NCBI RefSeq assembly: GCF_000212735.1
Contig: NC_015510.1
Coordinates: 7,627,001 to 7,691,000 of the forward strand
Origin: Haliscomenobacter hydrossis DSM 1100
GTDB taxonomy: Bacteria > Bacteroidota > Bacteroidia > Chitinophagales > Saprospiraceae
Direction of reading: 5' to 3'
Length of the DNA: 64,000 bases
Shown: positions 62,667-64,000 of the stretch, piece by piece
How the letters are laid out: each line of letters starts with the position of its first letter
Numbering within the stretch: the first letter of the stretch is position 1
Program-made: the position numbers and the translations under genes
The notes under the pieces: generated by a model
The model's database searches: none
Told to the model about the DNA's origin: nothing
Seen by the model: the letters and a program-made list of their open reading frames with translations, nothing else

Positions 62667-63839
62667 ATGAAGCCATTTTTACTAACCTGCATCGCCTTTT
62701 GCCTCAACCTTTCTTTCAGCAGCGCACAACCCGCGGCCATCGAAAAATCGCTGCTGCTTTTTCCTTTGCAAGACAAACACGTGCACGCGAGCAGTGTGGT
62801 GTATTTGCCCAATGGCGACTTCTTGGCCGTCTGGTTTTATGGCAGCGGCGAACGCACTGCCGATGATGTTAAACTCATGGGCTCTCGTTTGGAAAAAGGT
62901 AAAAGCACCTGGAGTGAGCCCTTTTTGATGGCCGACACCCCAAATATTCCCGACTGCAATCCGGTTCTTTTTTTGAACCAGGAAAACAAACTCTTTTTGG
63001 TCTGGATTGCCGTGCAGGCCAACAAATGGGAACAATCAATCTTGCGGCTGCGCACTTCAACGGACTATTTGAAAAGTGGCCCGCCCCTGTGGAATTGGCA
63101 AGACAACATTTTGCTCAAACCCGGTGACACCTTTACTCAGGAAGTCGCCCGGAAAATGAAGGAACTGCCGGAAAACACGGCGGGTTGGGCTGAATACGCT
63201 CCTGCATACGACAAAATGATCATCGTAGCGAGCCAGGACGTGACCAAAAGAAGCTTCGGCTGGATGACCCGCATCAAACCCCTCATGTTGGGCAACCGTA
63301 TTGTTTTGCCCCTGTATTCCGATGGGTTTAATTTTTCCCTTTGCGCCATTTCGGAAGATCGGGGCAACACCTGGCGACCCGGTTTGCCTTTGGTCGGACG
63401 GGGTCCGATTCAGCCCGCAATCGTGCAAAAAATGAATGGCAACCTGATGGCCTATATGCGCGACAGTGGCGATGCCCCCGGCCGCGTGCAGACCAGTGAA
63501 TCCAGTGACCAGGGCGAAAGCTGGACGGCAGCGGTAAAATCCGACATCCCCAACACGGCCAGTGTCGAGTTGCTGGTGCTCCAGGACGGCAAATGGGCTT
63601 TTGTGGGCAATGACCTCGAGGATGGGCGTTACCGCCTGAGTTTGTACCTTTCGGACGATGAGGGCAAGAGCTGGAAGTGGAAAACCACGCTTGAAAATGT
63701 GGCTCCCGGCCAGGGCAGTTTTTCGTATCCGAGCCTGATTCAGGCACCGGATGGTTTGTTGCACCTGACTTATTCCTATCATTTGGCGCAGGATAAAAAA
63801 TCCATCAAATATGTGGTTGTTAACCCGACAAAAATCTAG
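62667..63839 (+). CDS. Sialidase-like BNR protein (exo-alpha-sialidase family)
   Basis: 390 aa with signal peptide MKPFLLTCIAFCLNLSFSSAQ. Asp-box (SxDxGxxW) repeats are SEDRGNTW, SSDQGESW and SDDEGKSW. HASSVVYLPNGDFLAVWFYGSGERTADDVKLMGSRL is typical of the sialidase-superfamily 'BNR/exo-sialidase' proteins of Bacteroidota. Classical Arg-triad positions could not be confirmed, so glycosidase activity is not certain. It is followed after six bases by another secreted-protein gene. Confidence 0.85.
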   Translation: MKPFLLTCIAFCLNLSFSSAQPAAIEKSLLLFPLQDKHVHASSVVYLPNGDFLAVWFYGSGERTADDVKLMGSRLEKGKSTWSEPFLMADTPNIPDCNPVLFLNQENKLFLVWIAVQANKWEQSILRLRTSTDYLKSGPPLWNWQDNILLKPGDTFTQEVARKMKELPENTAGWAEYAPAYDKMIIVASQDVTKRSFGWMTRIKPLMLGNRIVLPLYSDGFNFSLCAISEDRGNTWRPGLPLVGRGPIQPAIVQKMNGNLMAYMRDSGDAPGRVQTSESSDQGESWTAAVKSDIPNTASVELLVLQDGKWAFVGNDLEDGRYRLSLYLSDDEGKSWKWKTTLENVAPGQGSFSYPSLIQAPDGLLHLTYSYHLAQDKKSIKYVVVNPTKI

Positions 63840-63845
63840 GCAAGA

Positions 63846-64000
63846 ATGGAAACCATCAGAACTTGTATCATTTTATTGTTTTGCGGCGCGAACCTCCTCG
63901 CCCAAACCAAACAACCCATCCACCTCGACAAACCCTTTCTGCAAGATTACAGCATCAAATATTACCTCCCCGCCGACAGCAAAATTCAGCTCAAAACGGC
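63846..64000 (+). CDS. Secreted protein, N-terminal fragment (truncated by window edge)
   Basis: The first 51 residues are visible. The signal peptide is METIRTCIILLFCGANLLAQ, followed by TKQPIHLDKPFLQDYSIKYY. It starts six bases after the sialidase-like gene, so it is in the same operon. Too little is seen to name it. Confidence 0.6.
   Translation, partial: METIRTCIILLFCGANLLAQTKQPIHLDKPFLQDYSIKYYLPADSKIQLKT

Overview
This window looks like a chromosomal segment of a Bacteroidota bacterium, most likely a Saprospiraceae / Haliscomenobacter-like organism (inference). The support is a type IX secretion C-terminal domain, TAnnTTTG-type promoter elements, ECF sigma / membrane anti-sigma / TPR-CHAT operons, SPII lipoproteins and carboxypeptidase-like OM beta-barrel proteins. 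There are about 45 protein genes, one clear tRNA (Arg, CCG), two tandem Y-type RNAs, two insertion sequences, and an unusual density of long intergenic palindromes built from short tandem units.

Layout. 1-9.2 kb: the 3' end of pgi, a metallophosphoesterase, tRNA-Arg, a Uma2-type nuclease, a large PVC-type haem/HEAT lipoprotein, and methionine-salvage genes mtnB-mtnD-mtnC. An IS4-family element with a 9-bp target duplication sits in a palindrome between mtnD and mtnC. 9.2-16.9 kb: a five-gene minus-strand operon matching the MoxR / vWA / beta-propeller ('bpX') ternary systems predicted to act in biological conflict. 17-26.2 kb: GH20 hexosaminidase, a T9SS-secreted beta-propeller protein, an AraC regulator, and an ECF sigma - anti-sigma - TPR/CHAT protease operon. 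26.3-30.4 kb: an endonuclease V-like protein, an ABC-GntR operon with its own palindromic operator, and a small haem protein. 30.7-35.4 kb: GMC dehydrogenase with its small subunit, then lutB-lutC. 35.7-43.2 kb: gamma-glutamyltransferase, OM beta-barrel protein, glycosylasparaginase and GH29 fucosidase.

43.4-47.2 kb is the most interesting part. A Ro60/TROVE protein (rsr) is divergent from a WYL-domain regulator. Directly downstream of rsr lie two tandem RNAs on the same strand, each carrying T-arm, acceptor-like and D-arm in circularly permuted order, closed by a stem between the RNA's own 5' and 3' ends. That is the architecture of tRNA-mimicking YrlA-type Y RNAs. The second copy keeps a full 7-bp acceptor helix, an ACCA end and a proline-like anticodon loop, so it looks like a tRNA caught in the act of becoming a Y RNA. 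No rtcA/rtcB is present in the window.

47.2-53.2 kb: FMN reductase, a lipoprotein and a beta-barrel protein of unknown function, a class-V aminotransferase and an IS630 element with a probable -1 frameshift. 53.4-57 kb: smc. 57-61 kb is an AT-rich, accessory-looking stretch with orphan proteins, a PD-(D/E)XK-like candidate and an AbiEii-type toxin with a DUF6922-like partner. 61-64 kb: PhoPQ-activated-like hydrolase, a sialidase-like protein and the start of another secreted protein.

Several genes (GH20, GH29, glycosylasparaginase, sialidase-like) would fit scavenging of glycoprotein glycans, though they are not in one operon.
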